Below are positions 29,155-36,011 of a DNA stretch of 56,000 bases, piece by piece. The position numbers and the translations under genes are program-made. A model generated the notes under the pieces. That model was not told the origin of the DNA and searched no databases. It worked only from the letters and a program-made list of their open reading frames with translations. Position 1 is the stretch's first letter. Each line of letters starts with the position of its first letter. The stretch is from NCBI RefSeq assembly GCF_030122805.1, contig NZ_CP126080.1:40001-96000 (forward strand), written 5' to 3'. Source of the DNA: Mesobacillus sp. AQ2. GTDB lineage: Bacteria > Bacillota > Bacilli > Bacillales > Cytobacillaceae.

Positions 29155-29691
29155 ATGAAAGCAACTGGTATTGTTCGTCGAATCGATGATTTAGGTCGTG
29201 TCGTTATTCCTAAAGAAATTAGGAGAACCCTTCGTATTCGTGAAGGAGATCCACTTGAGATTTTCGTGGACCGTGATGGTGAGGTAATCCTTAAGAAGTA
29301 TTCACCAATCAGCGAGCTGAGCGATTTTGCGAAGGAGTATGCAGAAGCGCTGTATGACAGCCTTGGCAACCCGGTTCTGATCTGCGATCGAGATACTTAT
29401 ATCGCAGTGGCGGGCGGTTCCAAGAAGGACTACCTGAATAAAAACATCGGTGAACTAGTCGAGAAGACAATGGAAGACCGTACTTCCTCGCTTGTGAACC
29501 AGCAATCTAACTTCGCGCTTGTTGACGGTAATGAAGAGTCTATTTCTTCTTATACAATCGGGCCGATCATCGCTAACGGAGACCCAATTGGGGCCGTAAT
29601 CATCTTCTCTAAAGAAGGGTCACTAGGAGATGTTGAACAAAAAGCAGTGGAAACTGCTGCAGGCTTCCTTGCAAGACAGATGGAGCAATAA
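29155..29691 (+). CDS. spoVT: Stage V sporulation protein T
   Basis: Forespore transcription factor that tunes the sigma-G regulon. The 178-residue protein has an AbrB-like swapped-hairpin DNA-binding domain (1-~50, MKATGIVRRIDDLGRVVIP) and a GAF-like C-terminal domain (~56-178). ATG 29155 gives the exact family N-terminus, with GTGAGG 9 nt upstream; ATG 29134 adds seven unmatched residues. Its DNA-binding half is a paralogue of AbrB encoded 22 kb away on the other strand. A terminator follows. Confidence 0.98.
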   Translation: MKATGIVRRIDDLGRVVIPKEIRRTLRIREGDPLEIFVDRDGEVILKKYSPISELSDFAKEYAEALYDSLGNPVLICDRDTYIAVAGGSKKDYLNKNIGELVEKTMEDRTSSLVNQQSNFALVDGNEESISSYTIGPIIANGDPIGAVIIFSKEGSLGDVEQKAVETAAGFLARQMEQ

Positions 29692-29730
29692 TCGAGAGTT
29701 TTAACCGTATTTTCTATCATACCTGAATGG

Positions 29731-29755
29731 GGCAGCTGACAAAGCTGCCTTTTTT
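29731..29755 (+). terminator. Terminator of spoVT
   Basis: GGCAGCT (29731-29737) with AGCTGCC (29743-29749) and T6. Confidence 0.9.
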
Positions 29756-29872
29756 CATGCCCTGATTTATTACGGCTATTTTACAATTGATAAAATGGCT
29801 TCGTGGCTTGGAGCCGTCATGTTCATGCTATGATATAATACGTTTGAAACTGAAATTGGAAGGAGATGGGCG

Positions 29873-31477
29873 ATGAAGCCCGTTGCAGATTCAAACGAAT
29901 TGATGAAGGGAGCCATGGTCCTTACACTGGCAGCCCTGGTTACAAAAATATTAAGCGCTGTATACCGTGTCCCGTTCCAGAACATTGTCGGAGACATTGG
30001 CTTTTATATTTATCAGCAGGTATATCCCTTTTTTGGCATTGTCATGGTTTTATCTACATATGGATTTCCTGTGATCATTTCTAAATTATACACGGAGGAG
30101 CAGGCTGCTGGTCATCATGGCAGAGCGGACAGGCTGTTGGCCATCTCGCTTGTGTTTCTCAGCTTGATCGGGGTGCTGCTTTTCCTCTTCTTCTTTTTTG
30201 GTGCGTCATGGATTTCCGGTAAAATCGGAGACCCTGAATTAACTCCACTATTCAAAGTCGTATCGATCCCATTTTTGCTCTTCCCGTTCATCTCTGTGTT
30301 CCGAGGTTACTTTCAGGGGAAGGGAAATATGGTTCCGACAGCGATTTCCCAGGTTTCGGAACAATTCATCCGTGTTGCGACCATCCTGATTTTATCAGCA
30401 TTCTTTGTACGCCAAGGTTTCTCACTTTATGTAACGGGAGCCGGCGCTGTATTCGGATCAGTAACTGGGGGCCTGATCTCTGTGCTGCTGCTTGGCTTTT
30501 ATTTCTGGAAAAATAGAGGCGGAGACCCATTCAAGCATTTTCAGTCCAAAGACCTGTTCCATGACACAGCCTGGGCCGTAAAAGCTCTTGTTGTCCAGGG
30601 CCTTGCGATCAGCGTCAGTGGCATGCTGTTGATCCTGTTCCAGCTTGCGGACTCATTGAATATGTATTATTCCTTGCTGGATACAGGGCTGACGGCAGAC
30701 GAAGCAAAGTCGGCAAAAGGGATTTTTGACCGTGGACAGCCGCTCATCCAGCTGGGTGCTGTTGTTGCTACATCGATGTCATTGAGTCTTGTACCAGCTA
30801 TTTCCGGGGACAAATCAAGTGATCGTCATGAGGGAATCCTCGCGAAAGTCAGGCTGGCGCTTCAGACAAGCCTGGTTTTTGGCGCAGCAGCTGCGGTGGG
30901 ATTATCCAGCATCATGGTCCCGGTGAATATCATGCTGTTTAAGAATGCCGCTGGATCAAATGTCCTGGCAGTCCTAAGCCTGATGATTTTATTTGCCTCT
31001 GTCATCTTGACGATCATGAGCATCCTTCAGGGTCTTGATCACTCGCTGTTCCCGGCAGCAGTCGTTATTGCCGGATTCGGCATGAAATATATATTGAATC
31101 TTATCCTGATCCCGAATTTTGGGACGATGGGAGCTGCCTGTGCCACCCTGCTAGCCATGCTGGCTGTCATGATGGTCCTGATTGCAAAATTGCGGCGCGA
31201 ACTTGGCGGGCCTGTTTTATCACTCGTATTTATCGGGAAAATCCTGCTATCCTCGGCTGTTATGGCTGTTATTTTGCGATTCTTCCTGTTTATAACAGAT
31301 TTCGGTTATGGATATATTGAACCTGACAGACTCGGAGCTATTTTCCAGGCATTAAGCTCAGTGGCTGTTGGGGCACTTGTTTATTTTTTAGTGCTGATTA
31401 AAACGAGGGCTTTGACTGAAGATGAGCTGGCGACCCTGCCATTCGGAAGCCGGATTGTTCAGCTGTTCTCCAGGTAA
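29873..31477 (+). CDS. yabM: Polysaccharide/lipid II flippase-like membrane protein YabM
   Basis: A 534-residue integral membrane protein of the MOP (MATE/Wzx/MurJ/SpoVB) superfamily with about 14 hydrophobic segments, starting around residue 12 (KGAMVLTLAALVTKILSAVY) and ending near 510. By family it moves a lipid-linked sugar substrate across the membrane; the substrate is unknown. RYR-type loop FRGYFQGKGNMVPTAISQ (~142-159) is the SpoVB family signature. RBS GGAGATGG. yabN follows 30 bp later. Confidence 0.94.
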   Translation: MKPVADSNELMKGAMVLTLAALVTKILSAVYRVPFQNIVGDIGFYIYQQVYPFFGIVMVLSTYGFPVIISKLYTEEQAAGHHGRADRLLAISLVFLSLIGVLLFLFFFFGASWISGKIGDPELTPLFKVVSIPFLLFPFISVFRGYFQGKGNMVPTAISQVSEQFIRVATILILSAFFVRQGFSLYVTGAGAVFGSVTGGLISVLLLGFYFWKNRGGDPFKHFQSKDLFHDTAWAVKALVVQGLAISVSGMLLILFQLADSLNMYYSLLDTGLTADEAKSAKGIFDRGQPLIQLGAVVATSMSLSLVPAISGDKSSDRHEGILAKVRLALQTSLVFGAAAAVGLSSIMVPVNIMLFKNAAGSNVLAVLSLMILFASVILTIMSILQGLDHSLFPAAVVIAGFGMKYILNLILIPNFGTMGAACATLLAMLAVMMVLIAKLRRELGGPVLSLVFIGKILLSSAVMAVILRFFLFITDFGYGYIEPDRLGAIFQALSSVAVGALVYFLVLIKTRALTEDELATLPFGSRIVQLFSR

Positions 31478-31507
31478 TGCTTAATTTTAAGAAGGAGGAA
31501 GCAGGAA

Positions 31508-32971
31508 ATGACGAAAAAGATTGTCATCATCGGGCTGGGCGCTGGCGACCTCGACCAGCTGCCGCTTGGTGTATATAGAAAATTGCAGCAGGAGAAGAAC
31601 CTGTTTTTACGGACAAAGGAGCATCCGGTGGTTGCTGAGCTCGAGAAAGAGGGCATGCAGTTTCAATCGTTCGACACAGTCTATGAGAAGCATGACCAGT
31701 TTGCGGATGTATATGAGGAAATCACTGAGTTTTTGCTGGCAGAAGCAGACAAGGAACCTGTAACTTATGCTGTTCCCGGACATCCTTTGATTGCGGAGCG
31801 GACCGTGCAGCTATTGCTTGAACGAGGTCCGGAACGTGAAACGGAAATTGAGATCGGAGGCGGCCAAAGCTTCCTTGATGCGATGTTCCAGTCGCTGGCG
31901 ATTGATCCAATCGATGGATTCCAGCTGCTTGACGGCACTGCTCTGTTAAAAGAAGACCTCCTGCTGAAAAGCCATACAATCATCGGCCAGGTGTATGATG
32001 TGTTTGTAGCCTCTGAAGTGAAGCTGACGTTGATGGAAAAATTGCCGGATGACTACGAGGTATACATCGTCACGGCAGCAGGAAGCAGTGGGGAAGTAAT
32101 TAAAAAGGTTCCATTATATGAACTTGACCGGGAGATGGAATTGAGCAATCTGACATCGGTATATGTTCCTCCGGTTGAAGAGGAACAGATTTTATACAAG
32201 GATTTCCGGAAGCTGCGTGGAATTATATCAGAACTGAGGGGTCCAAACGGCTGCCCTTGGGATAAAAAACAAACCCATCAGTCCTTGAAGAAATACTTAA
32301 TTGAAGAATCATACGAGCTGCTCGAAGCCATCGACAATGACGATATTGACCATATGATAGAGGAATTGGGAGATGTGCTGCTGCAGGTCATGCTTCATGC
32401 CCAGATTGGCGAGGATGAAGGATATTTCTCCATTGACGATGTCATCGAAGGGTTATCATCAAAGATGGTTCGCAGGCATCCACATGTTTTTGGCGACAAG
32501 ACTGCAGAAAATGAAGAGGATGTCATGCGCAACTGGCAGGAAATCAAGGAGCAGGAAAAAGGCGGCGCCGTAAAATCATTGCTAGAGGGAGCCGGCAAAG
32601 GGCTGCCAAACCTGCTGAAGGCTTATGAACTGCAAAAAGAAGCAGCAAAAGTCGGCTTTGACTGGAAGACAGTTGCCCCTATCCTGGATAAAGTTAAGGA
32701 AGAAATAGAGGAGCTGTCAGCTGAAATAAGCGGGAACGGCCGGTTTGATGACATTCAGCTTGAATACGGAGACATGCTGTTTGCACTCGTAAACTTTGCA
32801 AGGCATTACGATATTAATCCGGAAGAAGCGTTATACAAAACAAACCAGAAATTCATACGGCGTTTTGCTTTCATCGAAGAGAAGGCAGCTGAAAAGGGCC
32901 GGAAGCTCGAGGACCATTCCCTGGATGAGCTGGACGCTTATTGGGACGAAGCTAAGAAAAAAGGATTGTAA
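31508..32971 (+). CDS. yabN: Fusion of tetrapyrrole-methylase-like domain and MazG nucleoside triphosphate pyrophosphohydrolase (YabN)
   Basis: A 487-residue two-domain protein. Residues 1-~225 are a SAM tetrapyrrole-methylase-like domain (IIGLGAGDLDQLPLGVYR; YAVPGHPLIAERTV); residues ~235-487 are MazG, with the metal-binding pattern EESYELLEAIDND and EELGDVLLQVMLHAQ (~265-300) and a second, degenerate repeat near 385-430. MazG hydrolyses non-canonical dNTPs to monophosphates; the methylase part has no known reaction here. RBS AAGGAGG. This fusion is typical for Bacillaceae. Confidence 0.96.
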   Translation: MTKKIVIIGLGAGDLDQLPLGVYRKLQQEKNLFLRTKEHPVVAELEKEGMQFQSFDTVYEKHDQFADVYEEITEFLLAEADKEPVTYAVPGHPLIAERTVQLLLERGPERETEIEIGGGQSFLDAMFQSLAIDPIDGFQLLDGTALLKEDLLLKSHTIIGQVYDVFVASEVKLTLMEKLPDDYEVYIVTAAGSSGEVIKKVPLYELDREMELSNLTSVYVPPVEEEQILYKDFRKLRGIISELRGPNGCPWDKKQTHQSLKKYLIEESYELLEAIDNDDIDHMIEELGDVLLQVMLHAQIGEDEGYFSIDDVIEGLSSKMVRRHPHVFGDKTAENEEDVMRNWQEIKEQEKGGAVKSLLEGAGKGLPNLLKAYELQKEAAKVGFDWKTVAPILDKVKEEIEELSAEISGNGRFDDIQLEYGDMLFALVNFARHYDINPEEALYKTNQKFIRRFAFIEEKAAEKGRKLEDHSLDELDAYWDEAKKKGL

Positions 32972-33010
32972 GGTAAATCAAACCAATTTTTAAAAAGGGG
33001 TTTAACTGTG

Positions 33011-33283
33011 ATGAGGCTGGATAAATTTTTAAAGGTGTCAAGATTGATCAAAAGAAGAACATTGGCAAAGGAAGTATCGGACCAGGGAAGGATTTCCATC
33101 AACGGTGTTCCGGCAAAAGCGAGCACCAATGTAAAAGCGGGCGATGAACTGGCGATCCGTTTTGGACAGAAAGTGGTTTCCGTCAAAATTGAGCGGATCC
33201 AGGAGAATTCCCGTAAGGAAGACGCGGCTGAAATGTATACAATCCTTGGGGAAGAGCGAATCCCGGGGGACGACGAAGAGTAA
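33011..33283 (+). CDS. rqcP: RqcP, S4-domain ribosome-quality-control factor
   Basis: A 90-residue S4-domain protein (Hsp15 family, YabO) that works with RqcH to add alanine tails to stalled nascent chains on 50S subunits. MRLDKFLKVSRLIKRRTLAKE is the S4 N-terminus, followed by GRISINGVPAK (~29-39) and GDELAIRFGQK (~47-57). The start is ATG 33011 by homology; GTG 33008 one codon upstream has better spacing (7 nt) to AAAAAGGGG and may be used. It is 39 bp after yabN. Confidence 0.94.
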   Translation: MRLDKFLKVSRLIKRRTLAKEVSDQGRISINGVPAKASTNVKAGDELAIRFGQKVVSVKIERIQENSRKEDAAEMYTILGEERIPGDDEE

Positions 33284-33324
33284 ACCTGGCTTCGTTGGAA
33301 GGCTTGTTCTATTCTGCCTTATCC

Positions 33325-33357
33325 AATCATAAACATGTACAAAAGTGCATTATGATT
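33325..33357. promoter_or_regulatory. Sigma-E-like promoter of yabP within a perfect dyad
   Basis: TCATAAA (33327-33333), 14 bp, CATTATGAT (33348-33356) resembles a sigma-E promoter. The two elements are parts of a perfect 8-bp inverted repeat, AATCATAA (33325-33332) and TTATGATT (33350-33357). Confidence 0.45.
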
Positions 33358-33370
33358 GTGAGGGGTTAAG

Positions 33371-33673
33371 ATGAGCCAATATTATGAAACGAATCAGACA
33401 AAGAGCAACTTGCCGGATCACGATTTAGTGATGAGAGGCAGACGGACATTGGAAATCACAGGAGTAAAGCAGGTTGAAAGTTTTGATAACGAAGAGTTCC
33501 TGCTGGAAACGGTCATGGGGTTCCTGGCGATCAAAGGCCAGAATCTGCAAATGAAGAATCTGGATGTCGACAAGGGTGTCGTCTCGATCAAGGGGAAAAT
33601 CTTCGATCTGGTCTATCTAGATGACCAGCATGGGGAGAAAGCTAAAGGGTTCTTTAGCAAGTTATTCCGATGA
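33371..33673 (+). CDS. yabP: Sporulation protein YabP
   Basis: A 100-residue member of the YabP/YqfC family (pattern RRTLEITGVKQVESFDNEEFLL and MGFLAIKGQNLQMKNLDVDKG). In B. subtilis yabP and yabQ are mother-cell genes under sigma-E and yabP is dispensable or mildly affects sporulation. RBS GTGAGGGG precedes ATG 33371. It overlaps yabQ by 4 bp (ATGA), so the two are translationally coupled. Confidence 0.94.
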   Translation: MSQYYETNQTKSNLPDHDLVMRGRRTLEITGVKQVESFDNEEFLLETVMGFLAIKGQNLQMKNLDVDKGVVSIKGKIFDLVYLDDQHGEKAKGFFSKLFR

Positions 33674-34305
33674 CACTGTCGACCCAATTTTTGACGATGC
33701 TCGCCATGATTGGGATGGGCAGCCTATTCGGAGCTTCACTTGATACGCATAACCGGTTCCTGAAAAGGTCGAAGCGGAAATCCTGGATTGTCTTCATCAA
33801 TGACATCCTGTTCTGGGTATTCCAGGGTTTGTCGATTTTTTATGTGTTATTTTCAGTAAATATGGGAGAATTGCGTTTTTATATTTTCCTGGCATTATTA
33901 TGCGGCTTTGCTGCCTATCAAAGCCTATTCAAGAAAACGTACCTAAAGGTGCTCGAGCGCGCGATTTCTATCACCATCAATATCTATTTGTTCTTCGTGA
34001 AGGCTGTCAGGCTGCTCATAGTCAGGCCGCTGCAAATGCTGGCCGCCACTGCTCTATCACTCGTGCTCATTACGGGGAGAGGCCTTTATGTTCTGTTAAA
34101 ATGGCTTCTTTCCGTTTTATTGTGGCTGCTGAAAAACATCATTTGGAAGCCAGTTAAGATGATTTTCCTACTTTTTTGGAAACTTTTGCCGAAAACAGTT
34201 AAAAAAAGCGTCGAGAAGTTATATAATAAATTGGCAGGATTTCTAATTATAGTAAAGAATTATTCTACTAAGCCGATAAAATGGATAAAGAACTTAAAAA
34301 AATAG
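33670..34305 (+). CDS. yabQ: Spore cortex biosynthesis membrane protein YabQ
   Basis: A 211-residue protein with about five hydrophobic segments (~5-22, 36-58, 66-84, 98-116, 122-165) and a basic C-terminus. YabQ is required for spore cortex formation and localises around the forespore in B. subtilis. ATG overlaps the yabP stop; there is no independent promoter. FGASLDTHNRF near residue 18 is a conserved piece. It precedes divIC by 47 bp. Confidence 0.94.
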   Translation: MTLSTQFLTMLAMIGMGSLFGASLDTHNRFLKRSKRKSWIVFINDILFWVFQGLSIFYVLFSVNMGELRFYIFLALLCGFAAYQSLFKKTYLKVLERAISITINIYLFFVKAVRLLIVRPLQMLAATALSLVLITGRGLYVLLKWLLSVLLWLLKNIIWKPVKMIFLLFWKLLPKTVKKSVEKLYNKLAGFLIIVKNYSTKPIKWIKNLKK

Positions 34306-34352
34306 GCAGTTTTAAACACGGCCTAAAATAAATGTAAGGAGGACTGCGGGGA

Positions 34353-34751
34353 ATGAGTGTCATCAGGAAAAAGAACATAGCCAGGATTGAAAATCAATAT
34401 GTACAGCAGCGTGAAAAAGCAGGTATAGCTGAAACCAGGAAGCGGAAACTGCTATTCAGGCGCCTCGCAGTCTTTGCTTTATTCGCATCGATCATCTCCT
34501 ATTTGATGATCTCCACCTTCATTTCCCAGACGGCAGCGCTGGAAAAGAAGCAGGAGGACAAAACTCAGCTTGAGCAAAAGTTAGCAAACCTCCAGAAAAG
34601 GCAGGAAATTCTGGATGAGGAAATTGTCAAATTGAACGATGACGAATACATAGCGAAGCTTGCCCGCAAGGAATACTTCCTATCTGAAAAGAATGAAATC
34701 ATCTTCAACCTTCCTAAAGAGAAAAAGGACTCCCAAGATTCGCCTTATTGA
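34353..34751 (+). CDS. divIC: Cell-division protein DivIC
   Basis: FtsB-like bitopic division protein, 132 residues, partner of FtsL and DivIB at the septum. A basic cytoplasmic N-terminus (1-~36) precedes one membrane segment (~37-55, LAVFALFASIISYLMISTF) and an extracytoplasmic coiled coil (~60-100) with heptad leucines, then the conserved DDEYIAKLARKEYFLSEKNE. RBS AAGGAGG is 11 nt from ATG. The yabR -35 overlaps its stop codon. Confidence 0.96.
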   Translation: MSVIRKKNIARIENQYVQQREKAGIAETRKRKLLFRRLAVFALFASIISYLMISTFISQTAALEKKQEDKTQLEQKLANLQKRQEILDEEIVKLNDDEYIAKLARKEYFLSEKNEIIFNLPKEKKDSQDSPY

Positions 34752-34777
34752 CACTCTTTTTTTATATTCTGTATAAT
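34748..34777 (+). promoter_or_regulatory. Consensus sigma-A promoter of yabR
   Basis: TTGACA (34748-34753) and TATAAT (34772-34777), both perfect, 18-bp spacing. The -35 contains the divIC stop codon. Confidence 0.88.
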
Positions 34778-34826
34778 ATAAGGTAAGTATGATTTTTTTA
34801 TATCTTTAAGGAGGCAAAACTTTTTT

Positions 34827-35291
34827 ATGTCAATCGAAGTAGGCAGCAAGCTACAGGGAAAGGTAACAGGTATTACAAATTTCGGGGCGTTCGTGGAACT
34901 GCCGGGCGGTTCAACCGGACTCGTTCATATCAGTGAGGTTGCTGACAATTATGTCAAGGATATCAATGACCACCTCAAAGTAGGCGACCAGGTTGAAGTG
35001 AAGGTAATCAATGTTGAAAAAGACGGTAAAATTGGTTTATCTATCAAAAAAGCTGTTGACCGACCAGAACGACCAGAACGACCAGAACGACCTGCAAGAC
35101 CAGAAAGAACTGATCGACCATACTCCCAGCGTCCACGTGGCGGCGGAAGAGGAAATGACAACCGAAATGCCCGTCCTGAAAATTTCGAGTCAAAAATGGC
35201 GAAATTCCTGAAGGACAGTGAAGACCGTTTGTCATCTCTGAAACGTGCTACCGAATCCAAGCGCGGTGGAAGAGGAGCCAGAAGAGGGTAA
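34827..35291 (+). CDS. yabR: S1-domain RNA-binding protein YabR
   Basis: A 154-residue protein with one S1 OB-fold domain (1-~72; GSKLQGKVTGITNFGAFVEL, GLVHISEVAD, KIGLSIKKA), similar to polynucleotide phosphorylase S1. The rest is a basic, low-complexity tail. At residues ~76-95 the RPE triplet is repeated (RPERPERPERPARPE) from a 9-bp DNA repeat, CGACCAGAA, at 35054-35090; an RG-rich end (RGGGRG, RGGRGARRG) follows. It is longer than the B. subtilis protein (~128 residues) because of this tail. Role in RNA binding is inferred. Confidence 0.95.
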   Translation: MSIEVGSKLQGKVTGITNFGAFVELPGGSTGLVHISEVADNYVKDINDHLKVGDQVEVKVINVEKDGKIGLSIKKAVDRPERPERPERPARPERTDRPYSQRPRGGGRGNDNRNARPENFESKMAKFLKDSEDRLSSLKRATESKRGGRGARRG

Positions 35292-35337
35292 CTTGCTGCT
35301 AAGTGAATATAAATAATAGCAGGTATTATGCTATACC

Positions 35338-35369
35338 AAGACAAGTCGATCGCTGGCTTGTCTTTTTGT
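35338..35369 (+). terminator. Terminator of yabR
   Basis: AGACAAG and CTTGTCT flank a 12-nt loop and are followed by TTTTTGTTTTTTC. Confidence 0.8.
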
Positions 35370-35398
35370 TTTTTCTTAAAAAAGTGCTCATCTTACAA

Positions 35399-35436
35399 TA
35401 AAAAACCTCGCTCCTTTAAAAGGAACGAGGTTTTTG
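35399..35436 (-). terminator. Terminator of the tRNA-Met/tRNA-Glu unit (bidirectional shape)
   Basis: AAAAACCTCG-C-TCCTTT pairs with AAAGGA-A-CGAGGTTTTT (35401-35435). On the - strand it follows tRNA-Glu by about 10 bp and ends in a T run. Confidence 0.85.
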
Positions 35437-35445
35437 CAGTGTTTA

Positions 35446-35517
35446 TGACCCCTACGGGATTCGAACCCGTGTTACCGCCGTGAAAGGGCGGTGTCTTAAC
35501 CGCTTGACCAAGGGGCC
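35446..35517 (-). tRNA. trnE: tRNA-Glu (anticodon TTC)
   Basis: Read on the - strand, 72 nt from GGCCCCTTGGTC to AGGGGTC plus discriminator A. Anticodon stem CCGCC/GGCGG encloses CTTTCAC, giving anticodon TTC (Glu). The T arm is ACGGGTTCGAATCCCGT. CCA is not encoded. It is the distal gene of a two-tRNA unit. Confidence 0.96.
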
Positions 35518-35530
35518 GTATATAGTTATG

Positions 35531-35650
35531 TGTCCAGCTTCGGCTCCTAGCTCCTCGAGTCGCTTCGGTCCGTCCGACGAAGTCAAAGTAAGACTTCACC
35601 AGCCGGCCCTCCAGCGCTTGTCGAAGCTAAGCAGTCGCCTGCGCTTTTCT
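35531..35650. repeat. Dispersed repeat, short form
   Basis: 120 bp from TGTCCAGCTTCGGCTCC to GCGCTTTTCT, matching the flanks of the long copies but without the 120-bp insertion (CTCGAGTCGCTT joins CGGTCC directly). It lies between tRNA-Glu and tRNA-Met and so would be transcribed in the tRNA precursor. Contains the GAAGTC/GACTTC hairpin. Confidence 0.8.
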
Positions 35651-35653
35651 AAG

Positions 35654-35727
35654 TAGCGGCGGAGGGGATCGAACCCCCGACCTTACGGGTATGAACCGTA
35701 CGCTCTAGCCAGCTGAGCTACACCGCC
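35654..35727 (-). tRNA. trnM: Elongator tRNA-Met (anticodon CAT)
   Basis: Read on the - strand, 74 nt from GGCGGTGTAGCTCAG to CGCCGCT plus A. Anticodon stem TACGG/CCGTA encloses TTCATAC, anticodon CAT. A paired first position and the D-loop AGCTGGCTAGAGC fit elongator Met; lysidine-type Ile-CAT is less likely. CCA is not encoded. Confidence 0.93.
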
Positions 35728-35757
35728 ATATTGGTATTGTTTTGAGGCACAAGAAAT

Positions 35758-35786
35758 ATAATACATAGATATTAAAATAGTGTCAA
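35758..35786 (-). promoter_or_regulatory. Promoter of the tRNA-Met/tRNA-Glu unit
   Basis: On the - strand TTGACA (35786-35781), 17 bp, TATTAT (35763-35758), about 30 bp ahead of tRNA-Met. Confidence 0.85.
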
Positions 35787-35910
35787 TGGATTTTTTAAAA
35801 GAAAGATAAAAAAGTAACGAGGTAATTTTTAGCGGTCTCTGCAAAATTTCAACATGCGGCGAAAAATAATCCGTGGTTTTTCGAGGAATTGCTTTGTTTA
35901 CGGGGAAATG

Positions 35911-35917
35911 AGTCGAA
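35911..35917 (+). promoter_or_regulatory. Spo0A-box-like site upstream of spoIIE
   Basis: AGTCGAA differs from TGTCGAA at one base and lies about 27 bp before the spoIIE -35. Other, weaker 0A-like words lie at 35848 (TTCAACA) and 35856 (CGGCGAA). Confidence 0.45.
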
Positions 35918-35943
35918 CGAAAATTGGTAGCTTGTCCTTGTTT

Positions 35944-35976
35944 TTGACAAACTTCTGGATTGCTCCCTTTTATAAT
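35944..35976 (+). promoter_or_regulatory. spoIIE promoter with 21-bp spacer
   Basis: TTGACA (35944-35949) and TATAAT (35971-35976) are perfect but 21 bp apart. The B. subtilis spoIIE promoter has the same abnormal spacing and needs Spo0A to fire. Confidence 0.85.
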
Positions 35977-36011
35977 AATCAGCAACGATAAAAAAGTGGG
36001 GAGTGTATTTA

